This document shows, piece after piece, positions 26,260-37,340 of a stretch of DNA of 64,000 nt. A program made the translations under genes and the position numbers. The notes below the pieces were generated by a model. It saw nothing but the letters and a program-made list of their open reading frames with translations, was not told where the DNA came from and searched no databases. How positions within the stretch are numbered: the stretch's first letter is position 1; the number at the start of each line of letters is the position of its first letter. This DNA comes from Streptomyces monomycini (GTDB lineage Bacteria; Actinomycetota; Actinomycetes; Streptomycetales; Streptomycetaceae), in NCBI RefSeq assembly GCF_022271435.1, contig NZ_JAFIQY010000002.1, positions 62,001 to 126,000 of the forward strand, in the 5' to 3' direction.

Positions 26260-27816
26260 TCAGCCCATGAACTTCTTGAACTCGTCGGGAAGTTCAAAGT
26301 TCTTCGCGTCGTCGCCCTGCGGCAGACCCAGCGGGTTGCCGGACTGTGCGGCCTCGCGGCGGGCGGCAGCTGCCTCTTCCTCGGCCTTCCGCTTCATCGG
26401 GTTGCCGCTCTTGCGCTTGCCCTTGGCCTGCTTCTGCTGCTTCTTCTTCTTGGCGCCGCCACCCATGCCCGGCATCCCCGGCATGCCAGGCATGCCCGGC
26501 ATACCGCCGCCCTGGGCCATCTTCGACATCATCTTGCGGGCGTCGAAGAACCGCTCGACCAGGTTCTTGACCGCACTGACATCGACACCGGAACCCTTGG
26601 CGATACGGGCACGGCGCGAGCCGTTGATGATCGTCGGCTCCTGGCGCTCGGCCGGCGTCATCGACTTGATGATCGCGGCCGTACGGTCGACCTCGCGCTC
26701 GTCGAGGTTGTTGATCTGCTCCTTCATCTGCCCCATACCGGGCAGCATCCCGAGGAGCTTGGAGATGGAGCCCATCTTGCGGACCTGCTCCATCTGGGCC
26801 AGGAAGTCGTCGAGCGTGAAGTCCTTGCCCTTGCTGCTCGCCAGCTTCGAGGCCATCTTCTCGGCCTCTTGCTGGCTGAAGGTCTGCTCGGCCTTCTCGA
26901 TCAGCGTGAGCATGTCGCCCATGCCCAGGATGCGGGACGCCATGCGGTCCGGGTGGAACGCGTCGAAGTCGTCCAGCTTCTCGCCGTTGGAGGCGAACAT
27001 GATCTGCTTGCCGGTGACGTGCGCGATGGAGAGCGCGGCACCACCGCGGGCGTCGCCGTCCAGCTTGGAGAGGACCACGCCGTCGAAGCCGACGCCGTCG
27101 CGGAACGCCTCGGCGGTGTTGACCGCGTCCTGGCCGATCATCGCGTCGACGACGAAGAGGACCTCGTCCGGCTTGACCGCGTCGCGGATGTCCGCGGCCT
27201 GCTGCATCAGCTCCTGGTCGATGCCGAGGCGGCCGGCGGTGTCGACGATGACCACGTCGTGCTGCTTGGAGCGGGCGAACTCGATCGAGTCCTGAGCGAC
27301 CTTGACCGGGTCGCCGACACCGTTGCCCGGCTCCGGCGCGAAGATGGCGACGTCGGCGCGCTCGGCGACGACCGAGAGCTGGTTGACGGCGTTCGGGCGC
27401 TGCAGGTCACAGGCGACCAGCAGCGGCGCGTGGCCCTGCTGCTTGAGCCAGTTGCCGAGCTTTCCGGCGAGGGTCGTCTTACCGGCACCCTGGAGACCGG
27501 CCAGCATGATGACGGTCGGCGGGTTCTTGGCGAAGCGCAGCCGGCGGGTCTCGCCGCCGAGGATGCCGACGAGCTCCTCATTGACGATCTTGATGACCTG
27601 CTGGGCGGGGTTCAGCGCCTGGGAGACCTCGACGCCGGTCGCCCGCTCCTTGACCTGCTTGATGAAGGCCCGGACGACGGGCAGCGCGACATCGGCCTCC
27701 AGCAGGGCGATCCGGATCTCGCGCGCCGTGGCGTCGATGTCCGCCTCGCTCAAGCGGCCTTTGCCCCGGAGGTTTTTGAAAGTACTCGCCAAGCGGTCGG
27801 AAAGCGTATCGAACAC
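26260..27816 (-). CDS. ffh: Signal recognition particle protein Ffh
   Basis: A 518-residue SRP54 GTPase. N domain MFDTLSDRLASTFKNLRGKG; G domain with G1 GLQGAGKTT near 107-115, DTAGR and TKLDGD-like motifs; M domain rich in Met, ending with an MPGMPGMPGM run and a Lys-rich tail. It binds signal sequences with 4.5S RNA and docks with FtsY, also in this window. It lies downstream of glnD. Confidence 0.98.
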   Translation of the reverse strand: MFDTLSDRLASTFKNLRGKGRLSEADIDATAREIRIALLEADVALPVVRAFIKQVKERATGVEVSQALNPAQQVIKIVNEELVGILGGETRRLRFAKNPPTVIMLAGLQGAGKTTLAGKLGNWLKQQGHAPLLVACDLQRPNAVNQLSVVAERADVAIFAPEPGNGVGDPVKVAQDSIEFARSKQHDVVIVDTAGRLGIDQELMQQAADIRDAVKPDEVLFVVDAMIGQDAVNTAEAFRDGVGFDGVVLSKLDGDARGGAALSIAHVTGKQIMFASNGEKLDDFDAFHPDRMASRILGMGDMLTLIEKAEQTFSQQEAEKMASKLASSKGKDFTLDDFLAQMEQVRKMGSISKLLGMLPGMGQMKEQINNLDEREVDRTAAIIKSMTPAERQEPTIINGSRRARIAKGSGVDVSAVKNLVERFFDARKMMSKMAQGGGMPGMPGMPGMPGMGGGAKKKKQQKQAKGKRKSGNPMKRKAEEEAAAARREAAQSGNPLGLPQGDDAKNFELPDEFKKFMG

Positions 27817-28143
27817 GGCGGTCGTCGATCCTCGGGGTCGGGGGCAGGGTCAAGTCGGCTTCTAGGGTATCCGCACAGGCAAGCAACGTGTCCCTGCCCG
27901 CCGGGGAAGGGCTCCGGGGCATGGCCCCGTACGACTCCCGGCACGGTACGCAACCAGCGCAGGCGCCCCTCGCGCATCCCGCCCCCACCGTCTCACGGAG
28001 GCACGGCATCCGGGGAGCCCGTGCCGTCTACGGAGACGGTGCGGCCTGCTGAGGCGTTCCGGCCGGCGGGGGCGTCTCGGTCTGCGGAGGGGTTTTGGTC
28101 GACGGCGATGCCCTCCGTGCTGTTGATCAGGGGGCCGGTGCGG
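27817..28143. other. Spacer between glnD and ffh
   Basis: 327 bases upstream of ffh. It contains GC-rich imperfect repeats around GGCGGGGGCG and TCTGCGGAGGGG near 28040-28110. It should hold the ffh promoter, but I cannot place a convincing -35/-10 pair. No coding sequence seen. Confidence 0.5.
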
Positions 28144-30810
28144 CTACTGCAAGGCGTGCTCCACCGCCCGTGCCACCTCGACGGCCGCCGCGTCCGCCAG
28201 GGGTTCTCCCTTCTCGTCCGTGACGTAGAACGCATCCACCGCGTTCGCTCCCAGCGTGCTCACATGGGCGCTGCGCACGGTGACCTGCGCGGTCTCCAGC
28301 GCGCGGCCGATCCGGTGCAGCAGTCCTTGGGCGTCCTGGGCCCGCACCTCGATCACGGTCGCCAGCTGCGAGGTCCCGGGGGCGACCGTCACCCGGGGCG
28401 GCGGGGCCTGCACCCCGCGCGAGCGACGTGCGTACGCCTGCTCACGCTCGGCCAGCCGGGCCGGCACGTCCAGCGAACCGTCCAGGGCCCGTACGAGGTC
28501 TGCCCGGAGCCGTACGGCCTGCGGGAGAGAGCCGTACTCGGCGGCCACCCGCCAGCGCAGCAGCAGCACCTGCCCCTCGCCGACGGGATCGACGCTGCGC
28601 AGGTCCGCGGCGCGGACGGTCAGGCGGTGCATGGCGAGGACACCCGCCGCCGCGGGCAGCACACCGGGCTGTTCCGGTACGGCCATCAGCAGTTCGACGC
28701 CCACCGGTTCTGGTTCCGGCTCCGGAGCTGCCTGGGCGCCCACACCCGCGGCGGGACCGGCAGGTGGATCCGTTTCGCCGTGGCCCTCCGCGCGGGTGTG
28801 CAGGGTGAGCACTGGCCCACCGGTACGCCACGCCTCGGCAGCCAGGCGTTCCTGCTCAGCGGTCGGCTCGTCCGCAGGGCGCCCTTGCGGTGCGGCTTCC
28901 CCCGCCAGCCGCGCCGTGACGCGTTTCACCAGGTCGGCGACGAGCGATCCGCGCCACGCGCTCCAGGCCGCGGGGCCGGTCGCCAGGGCGTCGGCCTCGG
29001 TGAGGGCGTGCAGCAGTTCCAGCGTCCCGACACTGCCCACCGTGTCCGCGACCGCCTCGATCGTCGCCGGATCGCTCAGGTCCCGGCGGGTGGCCGTCTC
29101 GATGAGCAGCAGATGGTGCCGTACGAGCGTGGCGATCACCGTCACGTCCCGGGCGTCGAAACCGATCCTGGCCGCCATGTCCCGGGCGATGGTCTCGCCG
29201 GCGACGGAGTGGTCACCTGGCCAGCCCTTGCCGATGTCGTGCAGCAGAGCCGCGACCAGCAGCAGGTCGGGGCGGTGCACACGGCGGGTGAGCGCCGCGG
29301 CGCGGACGGCCGTCTCGATCAGGTGCCGGTCGACGGTCCAGCGGTGCACGGCGTTGCGCTGCGGACGACAGCGCACCCGCTCCCAGTCGGGCAGCAGCCA
29401 GGTGACGATCCCTTCCGCCTCCAGCGCCTCCCATACGGGTACGGTCTGTGCGCCCGCGCCCAGCAGCGTGACCAGCTGTTCCCGGGCCTCGGCCGGCCAC
29501 GGCACGGGCAGGGGCCGAGTGGCGGTGCCCGTCCGCAGCCGGCGCACGGCGTGCAGGGACAGCGGCAGTCCGGCCTGCGTGGCGGCGGCAGCGGCACGCA
29601 GGGGAAGCACCGGGTCGCGGTCCGGCCGCGCCGTCCGCGCCAAGACGACTTCACCGTCCAGTTCGACCACGCCCTCGGCGAGCGGAGACCGCTCTCCCCG
29701 CCCCGATCCACCGCCGACCGTACGGCCCCGCAGCAGCCCTCGAAGTACAGGGCGTACGGAACGGGACCGCAGCACCCGCCCGACTTCACGCCAGGTGACG
29801 TCGCTCGCGTACGAGATGGTGCGCGCGGATTCGTAGACCTGCCGCAGCAGTACGTCCGCGTCCAGTACACCAAGTGCTTCGGCCACCTGGTCCTGCTCCT
29901 GCAGAGAAAGCCGGTCGGTGGTGCGGCCGGTCGTCAGGTGCAGTGCATCGCGTACGTCCAGCAGGCGGGTACGGGCTGCCTCCAGCCCCTCGCGCGGTGC
30001 GTCGGCCAGCCAGGAGGCGGCGACCGCCCGCAGCGCGGTGGCGTCCCGCAGCCCACCCCTGGCCTCCTTCAGATCGGGCTCCAGGAGGTACTGCAACTCG
30101 CCCTGGCGCGCGGCACCTTCGCGGCTGATCTCGTGCAGTTCCGGCAGGCGTTTGGGGGCCTGCTCGCGCCAGTCGGCCAGTGCGGTGCCGCGCAGGGCGC
30201 CGGTCAGTTCCGGGTCGCCGGCCAGGTGGCGGGCGTCCAGCAGGCCGAGCTGGACCTTGAGGTCGTCGCGAGCGGCTTTGCGTGCCTCGGCGGGTGTCCG
30301 TACCGAGTGGTCCAGGGCGAGGCCCAGGTCCCAGACCGGGTACCAGAGCCGGTCGGCGAGCTCGGCGACCGTGCGGGCGCCGGCCTTGCCGTCATGGAGC
30401 AGGAGCAGGTCCAGGTCGCTGCGGGGGGAGAGTTCACCGCGGCCGTAACCGCCGACGGCGACCAGCGCGATGCCGGAGCCGGTGTGACCGGTCGCGCGTT
30501 CGAACAGACCGGCCAGCCAGTCGTCGGTGAGCCGGGCGAGGGCAGCCCTGCGTGCCGATCCTTCCTGGCCCGTGTCCTGCAGAAGCCGCAGTCGGTCCGG
30601 GGCGTAGCTGCCTTCGCCCTCTTCGGCAGCGGAGGCCGGGGGCGATTGCTGCGGGCCGTCCGGTGCTTCCGTAAAGGCGGTGGGCGCGTCCGCTGCCCGG
30701 CTCGTGGCGGCCCTCGCCCCGGCCCCGCCGGCACCGGCCGCACCGGCCGCACCGGCACCGGCGTCGCGCTCGTCGCCGTCCTCCGCCGTCTTCCGCATGC
30801 TCTCGGTCAA
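28144..30810 (-). CDS. glnD: PII uridylyl/adenylyltransferase GlnD
   Basis: An 888-residue protein. After an Ala/Gly-rich 75-residue N-terminus comes the nucleotidyltransferase domain (GGYGRGELSPRSDLDLLLL), then the GlnD linker domain, an HD hydrolase domain (LLHDIGKGWPGDHS) and two C-terminal ACT domains (VELLMAVPEQPGVLPAAAG and TVIEVRAQDAQGLLHRIG) that sense glutamine. In Streptomyces it modifies GlnK with AMP. The TTG at 30810 is preferred because AAGGAG lies eight bases upstream; the ATG four codons later has no such site. Confidence 0.94.
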   Translation of the reverse strand: MTESMRKTAEDGDERDAGAGAAGAAGAGGAGARAATSRAADAPTAFTEAPDGPQQSPPASAAEEGEGSYAPDRLRLLQDTGQEGSARRAALARLTDDWLAGLFERATGHTGSGIALVAVGGYGRGELSPRSDLDLLLLHDGKAGARTVAELADRLWYPVWDLGLALDHSVRTPAEARKAARDDLKVQLGLLDARHLAGDPELTGALRGTALADWREQAPKRLPELHEISREGAARQGELQYLLEPDLKEARGGLRDATALRAVAASWLADAPREGLEAARTRLLDVRDALHLTTGRTTDRLSLQEQDQVAEALGVLDADVLLRQVYESARTISYASDVTWREVGRVLRSRSVRPVLRGLLRGRTVGGGSGRGERSPLAEGVVELDGEVVLARTARPDRDPVLPLRAAAAATQAGLPLSLHAVRRLRTGTATRPLPVPWPAEAREQLVTLLGAGAQTVPVWEALEAEGIVTWLLPDWERVRCRPQRNAVHRWTVDRHLIETAVRAAALTRRVHRPDLLLVAALLHDIGKGWPGDHSVAGETIARDMAARIGFDARDVTVIATLVRHHLLLIETATRRDLSDPATIEAVADTVGSVGTLELLHALTEADALATGPAAWSAWRGSLVADLVKRVTARLAGEAAPQGRPADEPTAEQERLAAEAWRTGGPVLTLHTRAEGHGETDPPAGPAAGVGAQAAPEPEPEPVGVELLMAVPEQPGVLPAAAGVLAMHRLTVRAADLRSVDPVGEGQVLLLRWRVAAEYGSLPQAVRLRADLVRALDGSLDVPARLAEREQAYARRSRGVQAPPPRVTVAPGTSQLATVIEVRAQDAQGLLHRIGRALETAQVTVRSAHVSTLGANAVDAFYVTDEKGEPLADAAAVEVARAVEHALQ

Positions 30811-31063
30811 CGCAGGCGCTCCTTGGTCATGTCGGCCCTCAGGTACTTGATCTCGAAGGGCTCCGCCCTCGCGCTTCTCCACCGGTGGCGAGGACGGCTT
30901 TGCACGAACGGGTGCACGAACAGGGACGAGAGCGGAGGCACGGACAGGGACGAGAACGGGGACAGGGGCAGGAACCGGAGCAGGCGCGGTAGGTGGGGCC
31001 GACAGTCAGTGTCCGGAGCCGACGGCCAGGACGTCCCGGTCCGGCCCGTTCCGCACCCGCGGC

Positions 31064-31130
31064 CCCGCACCCGCACCCGCGCCCGCACCCGCACCCGCAC
31101 CCGCACCCGCACCCGCACCCGCACCCGCAC
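31064..31130. repeat. Hexanucleotide tandem repeat immediately 3' of glnK
   Basis: About 11 copies of CCCGCA (plus strand; one unit reads CCCGCG) begin directly at the glnK stop codon on the transcript's 3' side and run toward glnD. It is nearly perfect, so copy number is likely to vary. The rest of the 320-base glnK-glnD spacer is purine-rich on the plus strand (GGGACGAGA and GGGGACAGGGG repeats) with no gene. Confidence 0.9.
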
Positions 31131-33037
<1,907 letters not shown>

Positions 33038-33687
33038 CGGCGTCTCCTGTCGTCGATGCGGCCCGTGCGGGCGTGGTTCCGGGTGGGCCGACTTTCGCCA
33101 CGAGGTTGTCGCAGCACCGTTTCGGCCATGACCCGTCGGTGTTTCCCCACGGTGACGAAGCCCTCGTCAGTGTTACGCCCCCATGAACTCCGAGATCGGC
33201 CCGCCACGCCCGGTACCGCCCGTAACCCACCGAAACGACCACGCCCGCACCGCGCCCACGGCTCCGTACCCACAGCGTTCCCAGGCGCCACTCACAGCGC
33301 CCCTGGGCGCCATGCCCACGACGCGCTGCCCACACCGTTCCCACGCGCCACACCCGCACCACGCCCACAGTGCTCCCCGTCCCCCGTATCCCCCGTACCC
33401 CCGTCCGCTCGACGCCCCGGCCCCGCAACGCCCTGGCCCCCGCTACACGCCGCCCCCGCAAAGCCGACCGCGGCTGTCACCCGTTTGACCTGGCGTGGGG
33501 GAGCCGAGTCGAGCTGTACGGGGTGACGGGCCGCGGCCGGGGTCTGTGGCTGTGCCGTCGAAGGGTGCGGTCGGGAAGCCTGGGCGAAGAGTGCGGGTGA
33601 AGAGTGCGGGTGAAGAGTGTCGGTGAAGAGTGCGGTTGAGCAGTGCAGGTGGAGAGTGCGGGCGGAAGGTGCGGTTCAGGAGTGTGG
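33038..33687. repeat. amtB-nsdA spacer: C-rich tract and 13-base tandem repeats
   Basis: 33180-33480 is C-rich and G-poor, with loosely repeated GCGCCACACCCGCACC-like units. 33585-33680 holds about seven degenerate copies of a 13-base unit, AAGAGTGCGGGTG, ending at the nsdA stop. The amtB promoter should lie in 33040-33180, but I cannot define it. No gene recognised. Confidence 0.7.
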
Positions 33688-35163
33688 TCAGACGGCCTCC
33701 GCGCCGGTTTCCGGCAGTTGCTGGGCCAGTTCGTCGCTGAGCTGGATCACTTCGGCCACGCTCTCGAAGTTCCGTGCCGCGGTGTCCACGGTCTTGCGCA
33801 GCCGGGTGTTGACCCGCTCCGAGCGGACCTTCTTCGCCAGCGGTATGGCCTGCTGCGCCAGGACGGCGCACTGCTCCGGCTCCTTCTGGAGCAGATGCAC
33901 CGTCGCCATCCCGATCAGGTTGAGCGCATACGAACGCTGGTGCTCCTTGTCCTGCGAGAAGAGCTCGACCGCCCGCTGCATCACCGGGTTGGCGAGGGAG
34001 GCGTAGGTCGGGCTGCGCCCGGCCACGTAGGCGAGGTCGCGGTAGGAATGGGCGTTCTCCGCGTTCAGCTCGGCCTCCGAGAAGAAGCGGATCCAGTCCG
34101 GCTCGGAGTCCCCGGGCGTCGCGTCGCCGAAGGTGTCCTCGGCCATCCGCACGGCGCGTTTGACCTTGCTCGGCTGGCCCATGCTCGCGTACGCCCGTGC
34201 CTCCATCGCATACAACATCGCCTGCGTACGGGGTGTGGCCGATTCACGGCTGCCGTACTGCGCGAGGTGGATGAGTTCCAGTGCGTCGTCCGGGCGGTCC
34301 AGGTGGATCATCTGGCGGCTCATGCTGGAGAGGATGTACGAGCCCAGCGGGCGGTCGCCGGCCTCCTTGGAGGCGTGCAGGGCGAGCACGAAGTACTTCT
34401 GCGCGGTGGGTTGCAGTCCGATGTCGTAGCTCATCCACCCGGCCAGCTCGGCCAGTTCGGCGGCGACCTTGAAGAGCCGCTTGGAGACCTCTTCGCTCTG
34501 CGGTTCCTGCAGCAGGTCGGTGACCTCGTGGAGCTGGCCGACCACTGCCTTGCGGCGCAGTCCGCCGCCGCACTGGGCGTCCCACTGGCGGAACATCACG
34601 GTCGTCGACTCCAGCAGGTCCAGTTCCGGGCTGGACAGCCGGTTGGAGCGCCGGGAACGTTCCTGGGACGCCTGTTGCGCGGCGGACACCTGGCCCGGCG
34701 AGACCGGCACCAGCCAGCGCTGCATCGGCTCGATGAGGGCGGGCCCGGCGGCCAGTGCCAGGGAGGTGCCCAGGAAGCCGCGGCGCGCCAGCATCAGGTC
34801 GCTGCGGGAGAACTCGCTGATCAGTGAGACGGTCTGGGGGCCGGCCCAGGGCAGGTCGACGCCGGAGACGGACGGGGACTGGTGCGCCGAGCGCAGGCCG
34901 AGGTCCTCGATGCCGACCACACACCCGAACCGCTCTGAGAACAGTTCGGAGAGGATGCGCGGGATGGGCTCGCGCGGCTGCTCGCCGTCGAGCCAGCGCC
35001 GTACCCGCGAGGTGTCGGTGCTGATGTGGTGCGCGCCCATCTGGCGTGCGCGCCGGTTGACCTGTCGTGCCAGCTCGCCTTTCGACCAGCCGCTGCGCAT
35101 GAACCATGAGCCCAACGGTTCGTTGGGGCGCTTGTCAGCGCCGGTGCCGCCACTGCCGCCCAC
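33688..35163 (-). CDS. nsdA: NsdA-type regulator of sporulation and antibiotic production
   Basis: A 491-residue protein matching streptomycete NsdA. An N-terminal HTH-like segment (SGWSKGELARQVNRRARQMG, then DTSRVRRWLDGEQPREPIP) is followed by a TPR-like helical region with repeats such as YFVLALHASKEAGDR and AVRMAEDTFGDA. In Streptomyces coelicolor NsdA represses sporulation and several antibiotics; mechanism not settled. Position next to amtB-glnK-glnD is conserved. The GTG at 35163 sits six bases after GGGGG; a GTG 12 codons upstream lacks a site. Both flanks are repeat-rich. Confidence 0.92.
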   Translation of the reverse strand: MGGSGGTGADKRPNEPLGSWFMRSGWSKGELARQVNRRARQMGAHHISTDTSRVRRWLDGEQPREPIPRILSELFSERFGCVVGIEDLGLRSAHQSPSVSGVDLPWAGPQTVSLISEFSRSDLMLARRGFLGTSLALAAGPALIEPMQRWLVPVSPGQVSAAQQASQERSRRSNRLSSPELDLLESTTVMFRQWDAQCGGGLRRKAVVGQLHEVTDLLQEPQSEEVSKRLFKVAAELAELAGWMSYDIGLQPTAQKYFVLALHASKEAGDRPLGSYILSSMSRQMIHLDRPDDALELIHLAQYGSRESATPRTQAMLYAMEARAYASMGQPSKVKRAVRMAEDTFGDATPGDSEPDWIRFFSEAELNAENAHSYRDLAYVAGRSPTYASLANPVMQRAVELFSQDKEHQRSYALNLIGMATVHLLQKEPEQCAVLAQQAIPLAKKVRSERVNTRLRKTVDTAARNFESVAEVIQLSDELAQQLPETGAEAV

Positions 35164-36369
35164 TGGAACGCCCCCATTCCGATTGCTGCCTTGCTTCACT
35201 GCGCCGCGCCATCGCTTCGCATCGCCGCTCTTCGCCGCTTCCGAGTTTCTTTTCCATACGTCCGCTAATACGGTCCGGACCGCTCCGGCGCCTCATTGCG
35301 CCGGAGCGGTGTTCTGGCCGCGGCCGCCGTGCCGGTGATCCGGTGCGGGCGGTACGTGGAGAGTGCCGCACCGCCGGTGCCCGGCCGCGCTGTGGCCGCT
35401 ACGGCCGGTTGCCGCCGGGGCGTCCACGTCGTGGTGTTGCTGTCGTTCCGGTGATGCTGTCGTTCCGGTGATGCAGGCGTCTCGGTACCGCGGTCGTTCC
35501 GGTACCGCAGTCGTTCCAGTACCGCAGTCGTTCGGTTGTGCTGTCGCTCCAGTGCTGCCGCTCGTCCTACGGTTGCCCGCCGGTCCCGGAGTTCTGGTTG
35601 TCCCGGAGTTCTGGCTCGTCCCGGAGGGCTGGTTGTCCCGGAGGCCTGGTCGGCCCGCGGGATCGCCGGCCCTACGGGTTGCGCCAGTACGCCCGTTTCC
35701 GCTGGTGTTCCGGTCTCGGCACTTCGCGTCGCTTCGCGTTACTTCCCGTTCTGCCGCTTCTCTGCCGCGTCCGCCATATCCGCTGCGTCCACCGCGTCCG
35801 CCACGTCACTGCTTTCGTCGCCGTCGCGCCTCGGTACCGCGCCACCGCGCGTTTTGCGCACCGGGCCGCCGCACCGCTCCGCACGGCCGTCCTGCCGCTG
35901 TGCGTCGCGGCCGCGCCCTGCGAACCTCCCACAGGATGTCGTCGAACCTCCCACAGGATGCCGTCTGTTACGGCGACCGGTACGGGGTGGACCTACCCGA
36001 CCACGGAATCCAGCCAACCCGATTCGGAAGGGTTCACCCGCCGGTGCGTTGCCTCCGGCATACCCACGCCTACGGCGTCCCGCCCCAGGTCGTGCACTGA
36101 AAGTAATCCTACGATCACGCCCCCGGCGAGGGCGATCCGCTAAACGCCACCATTCGCCACCCCTTTGAATGAACTCCCCGACCGGTCCTCGCGATTGACT
36201 TGACACAGGTCGAGAGGAGACGGACGGAAAGGAGTGCGCGCAGGCGCGCGTCGCATGCCGCACCACCCACCGCACCACAACGCGCCACGGACACCGACCT
36301 CTCCTGACGGAGCGTCACAACTGAGTTCCGACACGTAACCACTGGCACGCACCACCCGTTGGAGGAGGC
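35164..36369. repeat. 1.2-kb nsdA upstream region with several short tandem arrays
   Basis: No convincing gene. Arrays seen: two copies of a 17-base TGCTGTCGTTCCGGTGA unit (35439-35474); three copies of GGTACCGCRGTCGTTCC (35482-35533); four copies of a 17-base GTCCCGGAGTTCTGGTT unit (35584-35649); degenerate CCGCGTCCG units (35765-35810); and two copies of a 22-base unit sharing a perfect 18-base core CGAACCTCCCACAGGATG (35921-35960). 36100-36369 is more AT-rich and probably carries the promoter of the following plus-strand gene. Confidence 0.75.
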
Positions 36370-37038
36370 ATGGGCTTCACGATCGGCGGCATCCGCGACA
36401 TCCGGTCCGGCTCACGGCGTCGCGCCCGCTCGACCGAGATCACGGCGGTGGCGGAGTACACGGGACTGTGGGGCTGGGACGTGGTGCCCGGCGCCCGCGC
36501 GGTCCGCGGCGGGAACGGACGTACGGTCTGCTCGTGCGGTGCGGACGACTGCGCCTCCCCCGGCGCGCACCCGCTGGCCCACGCGGACGGACTGGCGGCC
36601 GGCGCGACACTGGAGGAGGCCGCCTACGCCTGGGCGAGGACGCCCGGCGCGGCCGTTCTGATCCCGGTGGGCCGGACCTTCGACGTCCTCGAAGTGCCGG
36701 AAGGGGCGGGGCGCAGCGCGCTGGTACGGCTGGAACGGATGGGCCTGCCGCTCGGTCCGGTGGCCGCCACGCCGACGGGCCGCGCCCTGTTCTTCGTGGC
36801 GCCCGGCGCCGCCGCCGGGCTGCCCGGCCTGCTCTACCGGATGGGCTGGGACGACGCCGCCCTCGACCTGTGTCCGCGCGGCCCCGGCGACCATGTCACG
36901 GCCCCGCCGTCCGACCTCGGCGGACTCGGCCCGATGCGGTGGCTGCGACCGCCCACCCTGGACACGGCCGGTCGGCCGCCGCAGGCCCGGCTGCTGCTGG
37001 GCACCCTCGCGTACGTGTGCCACCGCTCGGCCGCGTGA
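36370..37038 (+). CDS. Primase/polymerase (prim-pol) N-terminal-like protein
   Basis: A 222-residue protein related to the bifunctional primase/polymerase domain: YTGLWGWDVVPGARAVRG, a Cys-containing CSCGADDCASPGAHPL loop that may bind zinc, and AAVLIPVGRTFDVLEVPEG. It lacks a helicase and is a stand-alone streptomycete version beside nsdA and ftsY. Whether it makes primers is unknown. ATG at 36370, preceded by GGAGGAGGC. Immediately after the stop there are three copies of GTAGGCAC. Confidence 0.82.
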   Translation: MGFTIGGIRDIRSGSRRRARSTEITAVAEYTGLWGWDVVPGARAVRGGNGRTVCSCGADDCASPGAHPLAHADGLAAGATLEEAAYAWARTPGAAVLIPVGRTFDVLEVPEGAGRSALVRLERMGLPLGPVAATPTGRALFFVAPGAAAGLPGLLYRMGWDDAALDLCPRGPGDHVTAPPSDLGGLGPMRWLRPPTLDTAGRPPQARLLLGTLAYVCHRSAA

Positions 37039-37340
37039 CGTAGGCACCGTAGGCACGTAGGCACGAACGGAACCGCGCCACACCCGCACCCCGACGCGAC
37101 CCGCCACACCTCCACCGCACCACCACGCCGCACCCGCCACGCCCCGACGCACCTCACCGCACCCGCCCCCGCCCGCACCCCAATGCACCTCACCGCCCCC
37201 ACCCCGCCACACCCCAACTCGCTCCCCTCCCCCTCACACCTCCCCCCACCACACACCTCCCCCCACCAAAAAGCCCCGCAGCGCATCATCCGCTGCGGGG
37301 CTCTTCGAACCGGCTGTGCCCATAAGGCCATAGGTGCGCC
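37039..37340. other. C-rich spacer between the prim-pol-like gene and ftsY
   Basis: 37045-37070 has three GTAGGCAC units, then 37075-37265 is strongly C-rich and G-poor with CCGCACC/CCCCACC repeats. It ends in a strong hairpin terminator (separate entry). Convergent genes flank it. No gene seen. Confidence 0.65.
37272..37302. terminator. Bidirectional terminator between the convergent prim-pol-like gene and ftsY
   Basis: A perfect 12-base-pair stem, AGCCCCGCAGCG with CGCTGCGGGGCT, and the loop CATCATC. It is flanked by AAAAA on the left and CTTC on the right, giving U residues for the ftsY transcript. Confidence 0.9.

Noticed and set aside
26150..28143. Search for a 4.5S SRP RNA gene beside ffh
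   Set aside because: No sequence resembling the conserved GGAA tetraloop hairpin flanked by the SRP helix could be found in the spacers.
35439..35960. Possible CRISPR array in the nsdA upstream region
   Set aside because: The repeats are contiguous or nearly so, of differing units, with no unique 30-40 base spacers and no cas genes.
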